Shown here piece after piece: positions 36,380-49,428 of a DNA stretch of 64,000 bases. Made by a program: the position numbers and the translations under genes. Below the pieces are notes generated by a model. The model saw only the letters and a list, made by a program, of their open reading frames with translations. It was not told the origin of the DNA and searched no databases. This stretch comes from Archilochus colubris (taxonomy: Eukaryota > Chordata > Aves > Apodiformes > Trochilidae): positions 5,888,519-5,952,518 of the forward strand of contig CM041090.1 in assembly GCA_023079485.1 (NCBI GenBank). Reading direction: 5' to 3'. Positions within the stretch are counted from its first letter, which is position 1. Every line of letters begins with the position of its first letter.

Positions 36380-36718
36380 TCATGTCAGTCTGGTAAAGTT
36401 CCCACTGACTGGAAAAGGGAAACATAATCCCCATTTCTAAAAAAAAAAAAAAAAAAAAGAGCTGAAGAGCTGCAGGTCAGTCAGTGTCACCTCTGTGTGT
36501 TGCAGCATCCTGGAGCAGCTCCTGCTGGGGCACAGGGAAAAGGAGGAGGTGGCTGGTGGTAGGCAAAGGCAAATGGTGCCTGTCAGGTGTGGTGGTGGGA
36601 TCATCAATGGATAAAGGCAGAGCAACTGGTGGCTTCCCTCTGGACTTAGTGCAGAGTTCCACACTGTCCTTCCTGACATCCTGGCCTCTAAATTGGTCTC
36701 TGAACTCCAAACAAAACC
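36380..36718 (+). mobile_element. Internal CR1 reverse-transcriptase fragment, decayed, plus strand
   Basis: Broken reverse-transcriptase coding sequence from the middle of CR1 ORF2. TGACTGGAAAAGGGAAACAT and CCCCATTTCTAAA correspond to the DWK...PIFKK block. CTGCAGGTCAGTCAGTGTC corresponds to the YRPVSLTS block. ATGGATAAAGGCAGAGCAAC, CTGGACTTAGTGCAG and GACATCCTGGCCTCTAAATT correspond to DKGRA, YLDLxKAFD and HDILVSKL. The wording DKGRATxxxxLDL differs from [13 protein letters not shown] in the young copy, so it comes from a different, older CR1 lineage. A 20-base A run interrupts the fragment at 36439-36458. No 3' UTR or tail is present. Confidence 0.75.
36439..36458. repeat. A20 homopolymer inside the CR1 fragment
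   Basis: Twenty consecutive A residues at the position of the lysine-rich IFKK segment of the reverse transcriptase. It presumably expanded from the natural A-rich codons. Confidence 0.9.
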
Positions 36719-39259
36719 ATTCTGTCATTCTCTGCAAAAGAGCCTTGTTCCTGCTATGTGCTGCTGACTTGCTGCAAGTCAAGATCAGCATCCTCCTCAT
36801 TTTTGTCCTAGAATTAATGAGAAATCTGCATGCTTATGTACCAAGTGCTACACAGAAGCTGTGTTTTAATTTAATAAGCTATTGTTGTAACCTTCCTGCC
36901 CTCCCTCCCTCTCTCTCTCTGCTTTTCTTTGGGAAAATGAGAACTAGTTTGTGAACAACACTCTTCATCTGGATTCATACTGACATTTGCTTGCAACTGC
37001 TACTAAGGATGGAGCACAGATGACTAAACAGGGATGGGGGATATGCTGCATTTTGCATGTCATAAAATTTGTTTGTATGCTAGAGCTGGGATGGACTTGC
37101 TTGGTCTAATGCTAAGGAGAACCAAAAATTTGGAGAGTGGGAGTATGAGGAAGGAGAAGCTGTATGGACACAAACTTTATGCTGGGGCTACTCTGTGGCA
37201 ATAAAATACAAAGTCTGGAATAGCTGAATTTCTCAGCTTGGATGTGTTAAAAGAATTGTGAAGAGGTTAAGACTGTATTATGTGGTCTTTGCCTGTATTA
37301 GGGCTCATTCTCAGAGGCCTGTTTTGATCTCTGCTTTTATAAGAATGAAATTTATCTGGAAAAGTAGAAAAGCTAAACAGCAACAACGAAGTGATGATGC
37401 TCTAGCTGTGAAGACAAGAGCTTCTCTGAATTTCAATGTGGAAATCCTAGATGATCTTGCTGTTGTCACAGTAGGCAAGTAAATAGCAGTAATAGGAGAT
37501 AATCTTCCCTAATCTGCAGATGATACAGCAAAGGAGAGCATCTACCCATCCCTTCTGAGTGAGGGGCCAGGCTTTCAGCAAGTGGTAGATAGGAATGGGC
37601 TTGGTGTGTGGTTGGGGTTTTGTTTTGAGACATTCTGGGGACAGGCACCTTCTGTAGGGCAACTCCTCCTCTATTAGAAATAATCGTAAATTGTAACCCA
37701 GCTTTTAAAGTAGAAAATACTATTGGTGCATATACCATAAAGTGAAGATACTTTATTCTCCCAGAACAGGCTTTCATGGAAAAGGACAAGCAAGGAGGAG
37801 AGAGAGGAAAAGGTGGTTGTGTGTGTGGAATTGAATATGGTTTGTTAGATGCACAGGCATGATTAATCCAAAAGTTAATTAAAAAGTGCTTTTGAATAAA
37901 GGATTGGTTCCTAAAAGCAAAAGTAACTTCAGCCTTTACCCAGTTGCCATGTAGGTCCCCTGGCTACCCCACAGCTCTTTACTCCTAGATCTGCAAGTCC
38001 TCATCTACTTTTTCATTTTGATTCATCTTCCTTCTGCAGACATGCTGGCAGATCTGAATTTTTGCCAGTGTCATTGTTACCATTTAATCCTTCTGTGATC
38101 TGTTTCTCCACTGATGAACATTTACAAAAATACTCCTTTAAGTGTGCTTTGGATACTTTCTTTTTTTCTAAGTACCATTAACTAACTTCAAGGGGCTTTC
38201 TAAATGGTCATATTAACAGCTGGAATAAGCTTTCATTGCTGCATTAGGCAAATAATTGCTTTGATTTAGCTGGATTTATTGCAGTTTGGATCAGATGAAA
38301 ATCTCACTGAGGCTGGAAGCAGCAGTCCTAGGGATTGCCTGTTCCTTTATTGAGGTAAATTCTTCTCCTGAAATCTATTTTGCTTATGTTTTGCGAGGTA
38401 GAACTTCCTGAATGCTGATGAGAGCCATCCATGTTTGCTCAATTAAGAAAAAAAGAAAAGAAAGAAAGAAAAAAAAAAAAAGGTTATTTACTGTTCATCA
38501 AAATCAGTGCTTCCCTGAGATGAGAGCTTGTGTCTGCTGGTGCCAGATGGAATAAAAGCAGAAAAAAGAGTAGTGCTGATGAGACAGATGACCCTGTGTG
38601 ACAAAATTAACTTCTCTTCCACTCAGTGACATGGTGTAATGAAGTAATTTCCCAGGTCCTTCTGCACAGTGCCTCTTCTGCTTTGTCTGCTGTAAGGGCT
38701 GCAGAGCAAAGGGTTAAAGTATCCCAATCTACACCTTTTTTCATACAGCAGGGACTTGCTCTTTGAAATGTAGTAATTTAAGCAGAAAAGGAATAGTTTG
38801 AGCATAATGTTGGTGTTTTAGTATTTCAGAATGAGTAACAAGTGGCTCAACTTAAACTGCCTGCTTAAACATAAAGAATTTGAAAAAAACTTGAAAATAC
38901 CAGATCAGAAAGGTGACTGCTTTGCCCTCTTTTAGTACATGCAGATAAATCTCAGCATTCTGATCTCTGTGAGTGTTGTTTCCATCAGCAAGAAACTTTG
39001 CCAGCACCCAGGAGGTGGGTGCAGCACTGCTTGCTCTCTAAACTCCTTCAGAGAGGAGCCTAGGTGTGGCCTCCTCTATTAATTAATCTCTGTGAATTAA
39101 CTAATTAATTAATCTTGATTAATTTCTTTTAACAACCCATTTGGTGAGATTAAGTTTGGGAATTCTCTGCGTGGTACTCCAGGAGTAAGATCATTACTCA
39201 GGAGGTTTGTACAAAACACAACTTGACTTAAAAATAAGTAAGATTATGAAGCATGTCAG
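36719..39259. other. Unique noncoding stretch, no gene recognised
   Basis: About 2.5 kb. It contains a short (CT)n tract near 36898-36922, an A/G tract at 38446-38482 and repeated AATTAATTAA words near 39080-39120. The block at about 38180-38310 is a candidate conserved noncoding element by appearance only. Frames up to 107 codons show no recognisable protein. Confidence 0.5.
38446..38482. repeat. (GAAA)n / poly(A) tract
   Basis: A 37-base purine tract of GAAA units ending in thirteen A residues. It could be a simple repeat or the tail of a very old retrocopy; no retrocopy body is recognised upstream. Confidence 0.85.
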
Positions 39260-40100
39260 ATTACACCTAGCAGAATTAGAAATGATGGTGCTTTCAAAGA
39301 AATGGATTAAAAATAGCACAAGTTAGCAAAATGGTGCTTTCAAAGCAATGGATTTTAATTTAGCAAAACTTAAGGACGTTGCCAAAGGTTACAACTAACA
39401 AAACTTAACGAAGCAATGGGCTGTAAAACTTAACATAGATAAAAACTATATCACCCTTGTGTGTCAAGATAAGATTAGAAATGGAATCAGAGAGATAAAG
39501 AAAGGATATCCCCACCTTGGATGCAGCCATGATCCTGGTGGGAAGATGAGGTCCTTGGATAGTGGTTGCCCAAGGTTCCAGCTGTGCCTCTTTCCTGCCC
39601 CCTGCCCTCACTTTTCCATGGGGCCTTTGGCACGTCTTGTGCAGACAGGGGGTCCCTTGAACCCCTCCAGAGGGGATGTTTGGGCAATAATTCCTGCCCA
39701 GGAGCCCTCTCCAGTGGCCTCAGACAGGGCACAGCCAGGATGTCACAGCCCCTGCAGGGTCCATGTCCCTTACCCACTCAGGACAGTGTCCTGCCTGTCA
39801 GAGTGGCCACAAACAGAGCTCCCCTTGCAGAACAGGGTGCAGCTGAGGGGGGTGACTGCTCCTGCACAAACAGGACCCAGTTTATCGGGGTGACCCCCAA
39901 ACCATGCAAGGACAAAGTCCAGGGGGCTGGTCAGATGAGGTCTCCACCCAAGGGCAATGTCCATTTGGTCAGGGCTTCTCATTGCAGGGCTGTGCACACT
40001 TCTAAAACAGCAGTGTCATGGACCTGCATTCCCCACAAAATTGCTATGGCTGAATTTGCACTGGGTTTGTTCCTGTGATACCAAGTGGTCTGCTTGTGGA
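39260..40100. mobile_element. GC-rich segment, possible LTR-type interspersed repeat
   Basis: This segment differs sharply in composition from its flanks. An A-rich front (39270-39440) contains the imperfect repeats ATGGTGCTTTCAAAG at 39285 and 39331 and several ACTTA(A)C/GCAAAACTTA words. It passes into a GC-rich, CpG-poor body. Open frames in several phases at once (144, 170, 96 codons) reflect composition, not coding. The layout resembles avian ERV long terminal repeats, but I cannot place the TG...CA ends or a target duplication. It could also be a single-copy GC-rich patch. Confidence 0.35.
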
Positions 40101-42558
40101 AGTGAAGGTAAATGCTGTGTTGAAGAGCTTAGAGAATCAGCTGCCTTGAATCACTGGTAAATAATAACAAAAAAAAAAAAGTCCATAATCAATAGCTCAT
40201 ATTTAAAAAATAGGTGGTTTTTTTCTGATTATTAGGTCGGCCATTATAATAAAGTTTGTCAGTCAGATCTAAAGAGATCTGTTGTATTTCCTTATTAATG
40301 TAGGTGTTTGGTTCAAAATAGGAAAAAAGGAAAAAAGTGCTGTATATTTTATTTTCCTAAACTCTGAGCACAATAATGATGATGATGATAAGAAGTGTTT
40401 ATGAGAACTTAGCTTCTTCTGTGCTTTCATGCACAATAGTGGTGTCTGGCTCCATTTTTATTCTCTGAAGTGGATTATTATTTTGATTTGACTGCCCCTT
40501 ATCTCACTTCATATACTGACAAGTACAAATTCAGAAACAATATTCAAAACAAATGGAAGTAAAAAGTTTCATACATAGTGACTGCTGTTTCTCAGTTATT
40601 AAAGTAGCCTTCTGTTACCCTGAAATACAATGGGCTGCACTACCAAAGCAATGGAAATAATGGAAATGCAACCAAGGTTAATTATGTGGGAACTGTAATT
40701 AACCACAGCCCTTAAAACATTAAGAACATCCCTTTCAAAAGACAAATGTAATGTTTTATGCATTTATAGAGAGCAAGGTCATATAACAAGTGTTGTTTTA
40801 CTTTGGTTTGTGTTTGGTTTTGTGGGGTTTTTTTTCTGTGTGTTTTTTGGTTTTTTGTTTGTTTTGGTTTTTGTGGGTTTTTTGTTTGTTTGTTTAGTTT
40901 GCATTTTGTAAAATTATTGTCATGTATTTATCTTTTGGTAGATGGCAAAAGCAATATAGTGGCTTCCCTTGGGAATCACCAGGATGGCTTAATACTGGAG
41001 CTTTTCAGGGCTGTCTTGGAGGTTGGTTTTTGTGGCCAGGTGGTAAAGGAAAAGAGAACTGTGGAGTGGAAAAGGGCTGTGATCTTCTGTGTTCTGTGCC
41101 AGTGAGTGTGGGGAGCTGTGTGTCCCCTTGTTGAACAGGATCAGGGAACAGGCACGGCAGATAAACCAGCTCAGTTTGCTTGGTAAAGTCTGAAATGGGT
41201 TTGTTCCAGAGCCTGGAAGATGCAGAGGAACTGGTAGGACAGGAGCACACTCTGATACTTTGCTACTTGACAGATTTTTTGTCAGCTTCAGGTGACAAAC
41301 TGCAGCAGTTGCACATTTGACATAAGGTTTAAGTAAGGTTTGATATTTGTTGGGGTTTTTTTTCCAATTATTATTTTTAGTTGATGTGCCTGCCCAAATA
41401 ATCAGATTAATTTGCTAATCCTCACCTAATCCAGGAACTTCAACTGAGTGAATGGTATCCCCTGCAGAAGGAGTGCCTGGTAAATCACTAACATGCAGCC
41501 TAATGCATACCTGATTTAAGTCCCTTAGCTACTTTTTTATATAAATGACATGATCCTGCAACAGCAGATGGCAGAACTGGTAACCAAGTTCTTTTTATTT
41601 TCTGTCACCTTCAGTCAGTTTTATGGGTCCCTGGGTGTCACTTCCATTTCCTTGTTATTAACAATTCCTGAAGAAGAGCTTCACTCTCCTGTGCTGTTGG
41701 ATCTTTATGGTTTAGCTGCTTATTCATCTGCAGGAGAGCTCAGCATTTGGTTTCATAAACTGAGGTGGGAACCATACTCTGAAGATCTTATTTTATTCAG
41801 ATTAAAGATCTTGAGTATATTTTGCTTTTCTAAGTTCTGGACTGTGTGTAGTAATAAAACACAACTTTTCATTTAAGCTGTGGTCTAAAACAAGTAATTT
41901 GTACTGAATTCCTGCCAACAGAGGTTACAGATGAAGGGGGTGTGCAGGGGATGTGTGTGTACATGAGCTAGAGGACCATGTCTTATGTCTGTCTGAAGTA
42001 GCTAATATTTTAATAGCAAGCAGACCAGGGTTATTTATAAGCTTGGAAGTGAAGAACTTTGTAGTTCTGATGTGCTGGTATTTACCTTTGTTTCTTTTCT
42101 GATTCATTGTTATCAGGTATTGATTTGTATATTAAAATAAAGGGTTAACCTTGATCTTGCATCTCGATCCCAGCAGTAGTGGTTGAAACTGGGTGGACTG
42201 AAGAGGTTGCTTTGGAACAGTTTAGGAAAAAAAAAAGTTATGACACCATGAGGACAAAGCTTATTGAGCAGGAGGCTTTTGAATCAATGAACCCCAGAGG
42301 ATTTTCAGAGAATCAGGGTGAAGGATGCTTGGAAGACTTGTTCAGGTGCAGGTCTGTGCTCAGTGCAGTTGTAGTGTAAACAAAGATCATTATTTCTGAT
42401 GTGCAAAATTTCTTATTCTGTGGGGAAGGGAGCAGTGGTGGTGGGGGATTTGCAGGAATTTGGGATTGCTCTAATAACTGATACACTGCACAATAGTATT
42501 GGATCCATCTTCCAATTCCACACCTGTCATACCAGTGTGTGTGTCCAGAAGAGAGCAA
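40101..42558. other. Noncoding stretch with T/G tract, no gene recognised
   Basis: About 2.4 kb. A T/G-rich simple repeat lies at 40801-40905. A 108-codon frame at 41550-41876 has no known relative. The block at about 40600-40790 is a possible conserved noncoding element by appearance only. Confidence 0.5.
40801..40905. repeat. (TTTG)n/(GGTTT)n T/G-rich tract
   Basis: About 105 bases of GTTT, GGTTT and T runs. The overlapping 100-codon frame (rich in Cys, Phe, Val) is an artefact. Confidence 0.9.
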
Positions 42559-43138
42559 ATAGAATGGTTTGAGTTGAAAGAGACCTTAAAGATCATCCAG
42601 ATCCAACCCCCTGCATGGGCAGGGACACCTCCCACCAGCCCAGATTGCTCCAAGACCCATCCAACCTGACCTGAGACACTGCCAGGGATGGGACATCAGT
42701 AACCTCCCTAGGCAAACAATTCCAGGATCTTACTATGCTCATGGTGAAGATTTTTGTGCTGACATCTAACCTAAATCTCCTGCTAACCTAATCTCCAACT
42801 CAGATCATTTCCCCTTGTCCTATCACTACCACCTCTAGTGAAAAGCCCCTCCCCAGCCTTCCTGCAGCCCTTTCATGGGCTGGGATGCTACTCCAAGGTC
42901 TCCCTGGAGCTGAACAGCCCCAGCTCTCTCAGCCCTGTAGCAGAGGGGTTCCAGTCCTTTTATCCCCTTTCTCTGGACCCTCTCCAATGGGTCTGGATCT
43001 CCCCTGTGGGGGAATTCCAGAACTAGACAGAGGACTCCAGATGTGGTGCCACGGGAGCAGAGGGACAGAATGCTGCTCAGGGGTCTCATGATGCAGCCCA
43101 GGATGCAGTTGTTCTGGGCTGAGGGCCCACCCTGGCAA
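42559..43138 (-). mobile_element. CR1 retrotransposon, 5'-truncated, minus strand
   Basis: The left end reads in reverse complement as the CR1 3' UTR (ATAGAATGGTTTGAGTTG, then AGACCTTAAAGATCATCC and CAACCCCCTGCATGGGCAGG). The rest encodes scrambled ORF2 C-terminus on the minus strand, including EFPHRGDPDPLERVQRKG and a GLEPLCYRAERAGAVQLQGD stretch that parallels the [15 protein letters not shown] region. It is more decayed than the copy at 34.3 kb. The right limit is about the CAGCCCAGGATGCAGTTG block. Confidence 0.9.
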
Positions 43139-44357
43139 TAACCCACGTGTGAAATGTTATATTCAGGTGAATAAACAGGCAGAGTAAAGACAAGCTGTGT
43201 TCAGAGCCTGGCAGGGAGGTTAAATTCACTTTCAGCTCAAGTGCTGAGGAGGTATGGGGTGGGATTGATGGATGTTTTATTTGGCAGAGCAGAAATGGAG
43301 AAAGGCAGTGATCAGGCTGCCAGAATATAAAAAGAAGTAATGTAGTAGCCAAACTCAGTCTTAGAAGCTTAATTATTCTTCTTATTATTTTTAAGATTAA
43401 TTGGAATTGCTCATTTCCAAATTTAAACTTGACAAAGTGAGAACTAAAATATGGCTATTTCAGTCCCTGGAACTGAAATGTTAAAATAAATATTTATGAC
43501 CTTATTAGGAATGACTAAGTGGGTGAAAAAGGAATGAAGTAAAACCATGTTACCTCTTCCAAATTCCTGCTGACTGGGAGCAAATGATTGAAAATACTTC
43601 CATGTTCATGATATAAAACATAAATGTGTTCTTTATTATTCTCCTATCAATTGCCAAATCACATGAACAAAACCTGGTATATTAAGTTCTTTTTCACCCA
43701 TAAAATGATGGGAGAAAAATGCTTTAGCATAGATGTTTTCAGCTTGGATTTAGTGCTGCCAATGCTATGCAGGGTCTCCTGCCAGGCGTCCTCCCAACAC
43801 ACACAATTTCAGCACTTCCATAGACTGCTAATTCCAGATGGAAAATCCTTACCTACAACCTAGGGACTTTTTTATTGGCCATAAATCTGATGGAATAAAG
43901 CATAACAAAACTAAAAAGTATATGATATCATATGATTATGACTTATAAAGAAAACTCCAAACTGATAGAAATTCCTGAACTAGAAAAGTGCATTTGAAGA
44001 GGAGACAAACTTCTACTTGGGAACTGTTCTCAAAATGTCTAATAATTGCTGTCTTAAAAAACCCATGCTGCATGGGTCAAAAGAAATCGTTAGTAGAGAA
44101 AATGAAACAAACAAACAAAAATAATATTGACCTTACAGTACTTGTATTATTTTTTTAGTAACTACAGGTGATATAAAATGACACAAAGAGGTATCTCAGG
44201 GTAATAAACAGAAAGATGATGTGCAAAAACTGTGTTTAAAATATATGTATCATAAAATATGTAATATATTTTTATAAGTAATCATGTGTGTCCTTTGCAT
44301 AAAAGGAAATATAAGAAGATATAAATCTAGCAGCATGCAAGGAGTAGTATTACAAAT

Positions 44358-44418
44358 AATTCAGGAAGATGAATATGTCACACATTTAATTCAGGAAGAT
44401 GAATATGTCACACATTTA
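44358..44418 (+). repeat. Tandem duplication, 30-bp period
   Basis: Two perfect copies of a 30-bp unit (AATTCAGGAAGATGAATATG...ACATTT) follow one another. The period is a multiple of three, so an overlapping short frame shows IQEDEYVTHL twice; nothing else suggests that frame is real. Confidence 0.92.
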
Positions 44419-47400
44419 TGTTTTGGAAAAATACCAATTTATATAGTTAACTGTCTGAACTGTTTTCCAGTTTCCTCGTAGGTAGTATATCTGATGAAGC
44501 AAAATATTTGAAATCTTTGATTTCCATCACATTATTTGGACTGAACTTCTTGCAGCTATTTTAAAACTTATCTGGACAAGCAATCTGTAACATTGGTATG
44601 TCATAAATCTCAGAGCATTAAGGAAATTCCAGAAGAAGGTTGATAGTATTGTATCAGTATCTAAAAAGAACAAAGTGTAGATGAATGTCCAATCTAATAC
44701 TTGTGTCTCAAGTGTAAAGAGAAATTTAAGTAGTTCTATTTTTTTTAAGCATTGTCAAGCTAGCTTTCAAAATCTCATATTCACTCTTTATTCCCAGATG
44801 AGACTCACATAATCTCTCTGAAATGCAAGATGATCATCAGCAAATGATAAACCTTTGATTTCAAGGACTGTATTTTCCTTCTAGTGGAAGTCAAAGTTGT
44901 GTAAAGCGTTCATCTCTCCTTGCAAGGGTTACTGGCTCAGTGCTAAGACAAGAGCAGGCATTGCTGCATTGTGCACTGCACAGCAGAAACACGTCCTTAG
45001 AGTTTTTTAAAGCATTTCAGAGTTTTGCTTTTATTGCATTTTAAGTATAATAAACTTAAAATAATAACACTGTGTATGTTGATCCTCTTAGAAAGGCAGA
45101 ATCATGGCAAAAAGGATATTGCAGGGCTATTTCTGCTACAGCCCACTGGGGATCAGTTCCTGATCCCACACTGTTTCTTATTTCCAACCTGGAAGAAAGC
45201 TGTAAATATGAGATCTCTTATGACATGCAGGAGTGAAATCAGCAGTTTTTAAGAATCAAATGAAGGTAATGATGTTCTTAGGAAAGGGAGATACCATTTG
45301 TAAGTTGAAAATCAGTAAAATTAAGCATTTTCACTGTACATAGAAACACACAGAGCCTTACAAAATTAAATGTTGAGAGACTGTGGTAGTAGATGATACA
45401 GAAACTACAGTACAAAAACACTGCCTAGTTGTGTTCCACTGCAAAACAAAGGCAGGGGGAAGAGAACAGAATGGCAAAGAACTGTTTTACAATGAGACTT
45501 GAAGAGCCTCTTGAATGAGAAAAATAAGCTGCCAGTAGACAACGGGAGAGGAAACTGATGAAGCAATTGTGCAGACTGTAGCAGAAGACTCTCTGACTAT
45601 TTATAGAGGAAAAGATTGTGACAAGGGGATATTTTTCATGCAGTGTTATCAAAGCATCTGTTGCTTCTGGTTTTGTTTTTGTTTCTTTCAACTTTTGGCA
45701 TTAGGGCATGTTGTCACATCCTACCTTAGAGGAGGTAAAATTCTGACTTGTGTCATTCCTTAGGTAAAGGTTAGGAGTTAAAAAAAAACCCTAGGTGTGA
45801 AGTCATTCTTATGCTATAGGTAACTTATAGCTTCCTCATCTGAATGAAAGGCCATTTTGAAATCCCTTAATACTTTGAAATACTTGAAGGAAAAGTATTT
45901 CTAAATATTAATTAGTATAAAGCTGCAAGAAAAGCATACATAATCTCAGAGATGTTTTGCCACCGTATATGCTTCAACATTATTAATTTTGAAAGAGGAT
46001 CAGGGCAAAATCCATCTTTTATTGGGTAAATTCCAACTAGTCCATCAGGATGAGCTTCTCCTTGAGCTTTCTTGTCTATTCATTTTTCTTTCCCACCTGC
46101 ACTCACAATGGTGGCTGTTTGCTCCCACGTCCACCCCACAATGCCTGATTTGTAAGCTGCCTTCCTTCTTTCACTGCAGGCCCATTGAAAGCCCTGACAG
46201 AAAGCCCTCTGAGCAGCCTTGCCATGCAAATGCCAATTCCATGACTTGGTTCATTCAGCAGAGGGGACTCTGAGATAACATGACTTCTGCTGCAAATACA
46301 AGAAAATGTTTTCAGAAAGCCCCGGACGTGTCATGCTTTTTAACAAGGTGCTTTCAGTTTGCAAACAGAAGCTGATGGCTTTAATTTGGAGTGAAATAAA
46401 ATCTCAGGGTTCTGCTGCAGTGTCAACCTCCCACAGCTCTCCTGGTGCACGAGGAGGAGGGAGGGTGCAAGCCTCAAAAATGCCTCAAAAATCCATCTGC
46501 CTTTGGAAACTTCACTTTTGCTTCACTTCCTCAGCAGAGCAGCAGTCCCTGAGGACAAACCCTTGTTTGATTGGCTCTTTCTGATCATGTTTAAATATCA
46601 CATTTAATGGGAAATCACGGGTTGGTCTGGTTAAAGCCAAAGGAAAACCACATCGAGTCTGTTTTGACAGAGTGTGTCGTAGTTTATTCTTGGGACATGC
46701 ATTCTTCTTAAATTAATTCCCTTTTTTTTTAAAGTCACTTCCTGTATTTTCCCACAGAAGGATAAAATCAAAGTTATGATAATAAAATAATTGAACTCTG
46801 TAGGCAGCCCTTGGGTATTCAGTACAGTTTGAAGACCATCCTTGGGAAGCTGCAGGGAATGAGTTTATTTTCTGTTTAACTTCACAAACCCACACTGGAG
46901 TTACGTGAGAGCTGGGAGGAGCTGAGCAGGGACAGAACCAGCAGGGTTCACACAGACTATGATCAGGTTTTTTCAAAATTCATCTTGACAGAGAAATTAA
47001 GAGAATTTCTGTGGCCTGTGTAGCTGTGATTTTGAATATGGCGTGGGGATGGCTTGTATGTGTCAGTCTTCCATGAAGCAAGAACAAAGATTTCTCACCT
47101 TAAGTCACCATTCTTAGGGTTGCACAAATGGTTCCACTACCATATTCACTTCATTTGCCACATCTGTTTGCACATTAGCCTTCCTCAAACAGTATCAAAG
47201 TATTTTTGAATGGTATTCTGGTTTAATATTATTTTTAAAAGAGATATTTAACTGATGCTTTGGATTTGATGGGTGCTCTTGGATCAGCAAGGGAATATGC
47301 CACACAAGTAAAATTCTTTCTTATTTTTCCACATAAAAACAGATTAAGATCTTTTTTATTTCTGGTGTGTAACTGTAGAATGAAGCTAACTTTGGATGAA

Positions 47401-49317
47401 AAGCTAGTTAGTGTACCAATCTTTGCTAGTGTACAGGAGCTGAACTGTAGCTTCTGTGTGGCCCTGCAGTAGCTGCCAGGCTTAGGATTTTCTTGTCCCT
47501 GCTGACTGGCACTGGACACAAGCCACTCATCCTGGCAGTAGCCAAGTCATTAGAAAACATATTGGAAAAGTAGAATGTGAGAGTGTATATTCTAGAAAGG
47601 AGTAGAGGGGAGAAAAAGGAGCTTCTCTTGTGTTATGAAGTTTTATGTAACTGTTTGACAACTCATTACCTATCAATAGTTCCTAAAATCACCAGAGCCA
47701 TGATATTTTAGGTGGGATTCAACTAGGAACATTTCTTAATATCCCAATACAAGGTAATGAGGAAAGTGCACTTTTTGTCTTTATTGTGTTTGGCAAATAT
47801 GTGCTCTTTACAGAACCCTTATAGCAAGCTGATGCTCAGTTTTATCCCTGGTTTATGGACAGGGAGGAAAAATCATAGATTGAACCATTAGCCTGAACCT
47901 CCAGAAAGAGATGGTTTTGAAAGCAGTGGTAGTTTGTGATTCTCTGACCAGCAAACTAAAGCTATCTGAAGGGACTGCCTGTCTTTAAAAAGTGGGAGGA
48001 CATCTCCCATCTCTCCCAAATACAGCTTCAAAACAGTCTCCTTGAAGGTCCTCAGTTATCTTTCTCTTTTGTAAAGGATTCAAATATAAACCTCTTGAAC
48101 AAGATAGTCACTGTTAAAAAAAACCTTTTAAAATTAGTATATAATGACACATGAGCTTAATTCCCCTCAACCTTGTTAATTCTGTTTTGTGCTGTAATCA
48201 TTTTATTACAATAAATTACACAGCATGTATCACCAGAAATACCCAGGGATCATGTTGTGCTTTTGTGTCTTGTATTTGGTTGCCCTTGACACATACACAG
48301 CCAGTGACAAATGAAACACTGGATAGCCTCTGCTATTAAAAAGATGGAGGAGAAGTATGTTAGGTGATAACACTCATATGATTAATAGCAGAAGCATTTT
48401 ATGAACTATATTCCATATAAGAGAAAAAATAGTATAAGTGACAGAGTATATTAATTGTTTTTGAATCAAAATTTAATCATTCCAATATGAACAGATCTTT
48501 TTTGTTTGTTTGTATGAGTTTTTTTAAAAAAAAAAACAACAAAACAGGCAAATAGTTTCATTGTTTTTTCCACTGGACCAAAGAAGGCCTCAAATGAGTT
48601 TCATTAACAGTGACCTTATTCTTGAATGGGCTTTTTGTCTAATCTAATTGGCATTGTTAAACTATCTTGAGTAATTTACAAAAATCAGGACCTTTCTGCA
48701 ACAGGAATTATACTACCAAGCATGGGAGCAGAAGTAGGTGCCTCAGATATTTCATTGAACAGAGAAATTTGACCTGGCTTGTCCAAAGTGGGAAAGTAGT
48801 GATAAGGTCATCAATCTTTATCCTTAAGCTTGGAAATTCAACCTGGTGCTAGAATTCCATCTCTTTCTCTATGCAGACCACCACGATTGCTCTAGGGAAA
48901 GGTGTGTGTGTGGGGGGGGGGATGACCAAATGTCTTGTGTTCTTTGGATGGGGAGCAGCTTTGGCATTTTGCTGCTTCCTCCTTGCTGACTCTAAGGCAA
49001 GGCAGGTGTGAGGTGGGCACCTGGCAGTTTATGCAGGACTATGTGTCTGTAGGCATCTCTGCAGGCATGAGATGAGGGTGTTTTAAAAGAAGAAATCTTC
49101 AAGAAGTCTTTTCCTTGTTTGGAATAAATGAGAAATGTCTGGGGTGTCACTGCCCTTGTTTGTTTTTGCTTTTTTTCTTTCGTTCTCAGAATAACACCTG
49201 GTACTAAGAATATAACAAACTTGGATATTAATGTAAAAAAAATAAAGACAAAGCTAAAAGATTCACTAGATTTTAAACTCCTCAGGAATGGGAGGACAAC
49301 TCATAACGATTTAATGA

Positions 49318-49353
49318 GATTTTAATCTGTGATTAAAATCAATTGATTTTAAT
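49318..49353. repeat. Triple alternating inverted repeat
   Basis: GATTTTAATC (49318-49327), loop TGT, GATTAAAATC (49331-49340), then GATTTTAAT (49345-49353). The middle arm can pair with either neighbour. The segment 49332-49353 is a perfect 22-bp palindrome centred on CAATTG. Such a layout allows two mutually exclusive hairpins or a cruciform. Confidence 0.88.
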
Positions 49354-49403
49354 TGAAAAGTATATTTGGTTCTGATAATACCAAGTTCTGAGGCACTTCA
49401 CAT

Positions 49404-49428
49404 TTTCAGTTATTTTTAATAACTGAAA
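49404..49428. repeat. Perfect 11-bp hairpin, 3-base loop
   Basis: TTTCAGTTATT, loop TTT, AATAACTGAAA. It lies about 50 bp downstream of the triple inverted repeat and directly before an AT microsatellite. Confidence 0.85.

Noticed and set aside
39566..40078. 170-codon plus-strand frame
   Set aside because: Overlapping frames in other phases are also open and the sequence looks like a GC-rich interspersed repeat; no domain is seen.
41550..41876. 108-codon plus-strand frame with a plausible-looking globular sequence
   Set aside because: No family recognised, no splice context or conserved motif, and length within chance.
44284..44481. Short frame containing IQEDEYVTHL twice, which might suggest a repeat protein
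   Set aside because: The duplication is a 30-bp DNA tandem repeat that happens to be a multiple of three; the rest is AT-rich noncoding sequence.
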